Part shown: one piece after another, positions 63,916 through 64,000 of the stretch | Position numbering within the stretch: position 1 is the first letter of the stretch | Layout: every line of letters begins with the position of its first letter | From: Pseudomonas sp. FP2196 | GTDB lineage: Bacteria > Pseudomonadota > Gammaproteobacteria > Pseudomonadales > Pseudomonadaceae | NCBI RefSeq assembly: GCF_030687715.1 | Contig: NZ_CP117445.1 | Span: forward strand, 1,732,501-1,796,500 | Reading direction: 5' to 3' | DNA length: 64,000 nucleotides | Translations under genes and position numbers: made by a program | The notes under the pieces: generated by a model | Databases searched by the model: none | The model's input: the letters and a program-made list of their open reading frames with translations, nothing else | What the model was told of the DNA's origin: nothing

Positions 63916-64000
63916 TTACTGGCCCGAGTAAATCTGATCAAACACCCCGCCATCATTGAAGTGCGTCTTCTGCACGGTGCGCCAGTCACCAAAGGTTTTC
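63916..64000 (-). CDS. Sulfate ABC transporter substrate-binding protein, C-terminus only
   Basis: The minus strand reads KTFGDWRTVQKTHFNDGG then VFDQIYSGQ and a TAA stop, as at the end of Sbp/CysP-type sulfate-binding proteins. The rest of the gene is beyond the window. Confidence 0.7.
   Translation of the reverse strand, partial: KTFGDWRTVQKTHFNDGGVFDQIYSGQ

Noticed and set aside
1..64000. CRISPR arrays, insertion sequences, tRNA or rRNA genes
   Set aside because: No regularly spaced direct repeats, transposase genes or recognisable RNA gene sequences were seen.

Overview
The window reads as chromosome from the Pseudomonas fluorescens group. It is GC-rich, with tightly packed genes, many ATGA-type overlaps, short Pseudomonas-type palindromic repeats, and the polar-flagellar gene order of pseudomonads (fleQ-fleSR-fliEFGHIJ ... 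fliK-fliLMNOPQR-flhB ... flhAF-fleN-fliA-cheYZAB-motCD-parC-parP-cheW, then ccmABCDEFGHI). All assignments come from reading the sequence; no database was searched.

Layout. (1) 1-11780: flagellin glycosylation island. It holds a large glycosyltransferase cut by the window edge, a full pseudaminic-acid pathway (pseB, pseC, an associated methylase, pseF, a pseG fused to a GNAT domain, pseI), a FabH-like ketoacyl synthase, a Maf-type motility glycosyltransferase and an 87-aa unknown. (2) 12033-15668: filament genes fliC, flaG, fliD, fliS and a FliT-like chaperone, with readable FliA (sigma-28) promoters. (3) 15841-20035: master regulator fleQ and the fleSR two-component pair. (4) 20163-25922: fliEFGHIJ. 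(5) 26001-28397: an hsbA-hsbR-hptB signalling module inside the fli cluster. (6) 28504-35434: fliK and the fliLMNOPQR-flhB export/switch operon. (7) 35545-37385: an accessory insert with an unknown 222-aa protein, a DUF6124-like gene with a long structured leader, and several palindromic repeats. (8) 37386-42551: flhA, flhF, fleN, fliA. (9) 42706-51930: cheYZAB, motCD, parC, parP, cheW, DUF2802. (10) 52030-53930, minus strand: a FliK-like/FlhB-C-terminus-like pair. (11) 54128-61078: System I cytochrome c maturation, ccmABCDEFGHI. (12) 61104-64000: a lipoprotein, a HicAB toxin-antitoxin pair, an MFS transporter, and the 3' end of a sulfate-binding protein gene.

How it works together. FleQ with sigma-54 should drive early and middle genes: canonical -24/-12 elements, each with exactly 10 nt between GG and GC, are visible before fleS, fliE, fliK, fliL and flhA. 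FleSR and then FliA drive later genes: near-consensus sigma-28 elements precede fliC and fliS. FlhF and FleN set flagellar place and number. CheA with ParC and ParP places the chemotaxis array at the pole. The HsbA-HsbR-HptB module is known to connect the Gac/c-di-GMP and flagellar sigma circuits.

The least explained elements are: the minus-strand FliK-like/FlhBCC-like pair (a possible second export-switch module); the DUF6124 leader, whose hairpin loops are mutually complementary; a 35-codon ORF between flhF and fleN; the PseG-GNAT fusion; four repeated motifs in the CheA linker; and G8 tracts in pseI and flhB.
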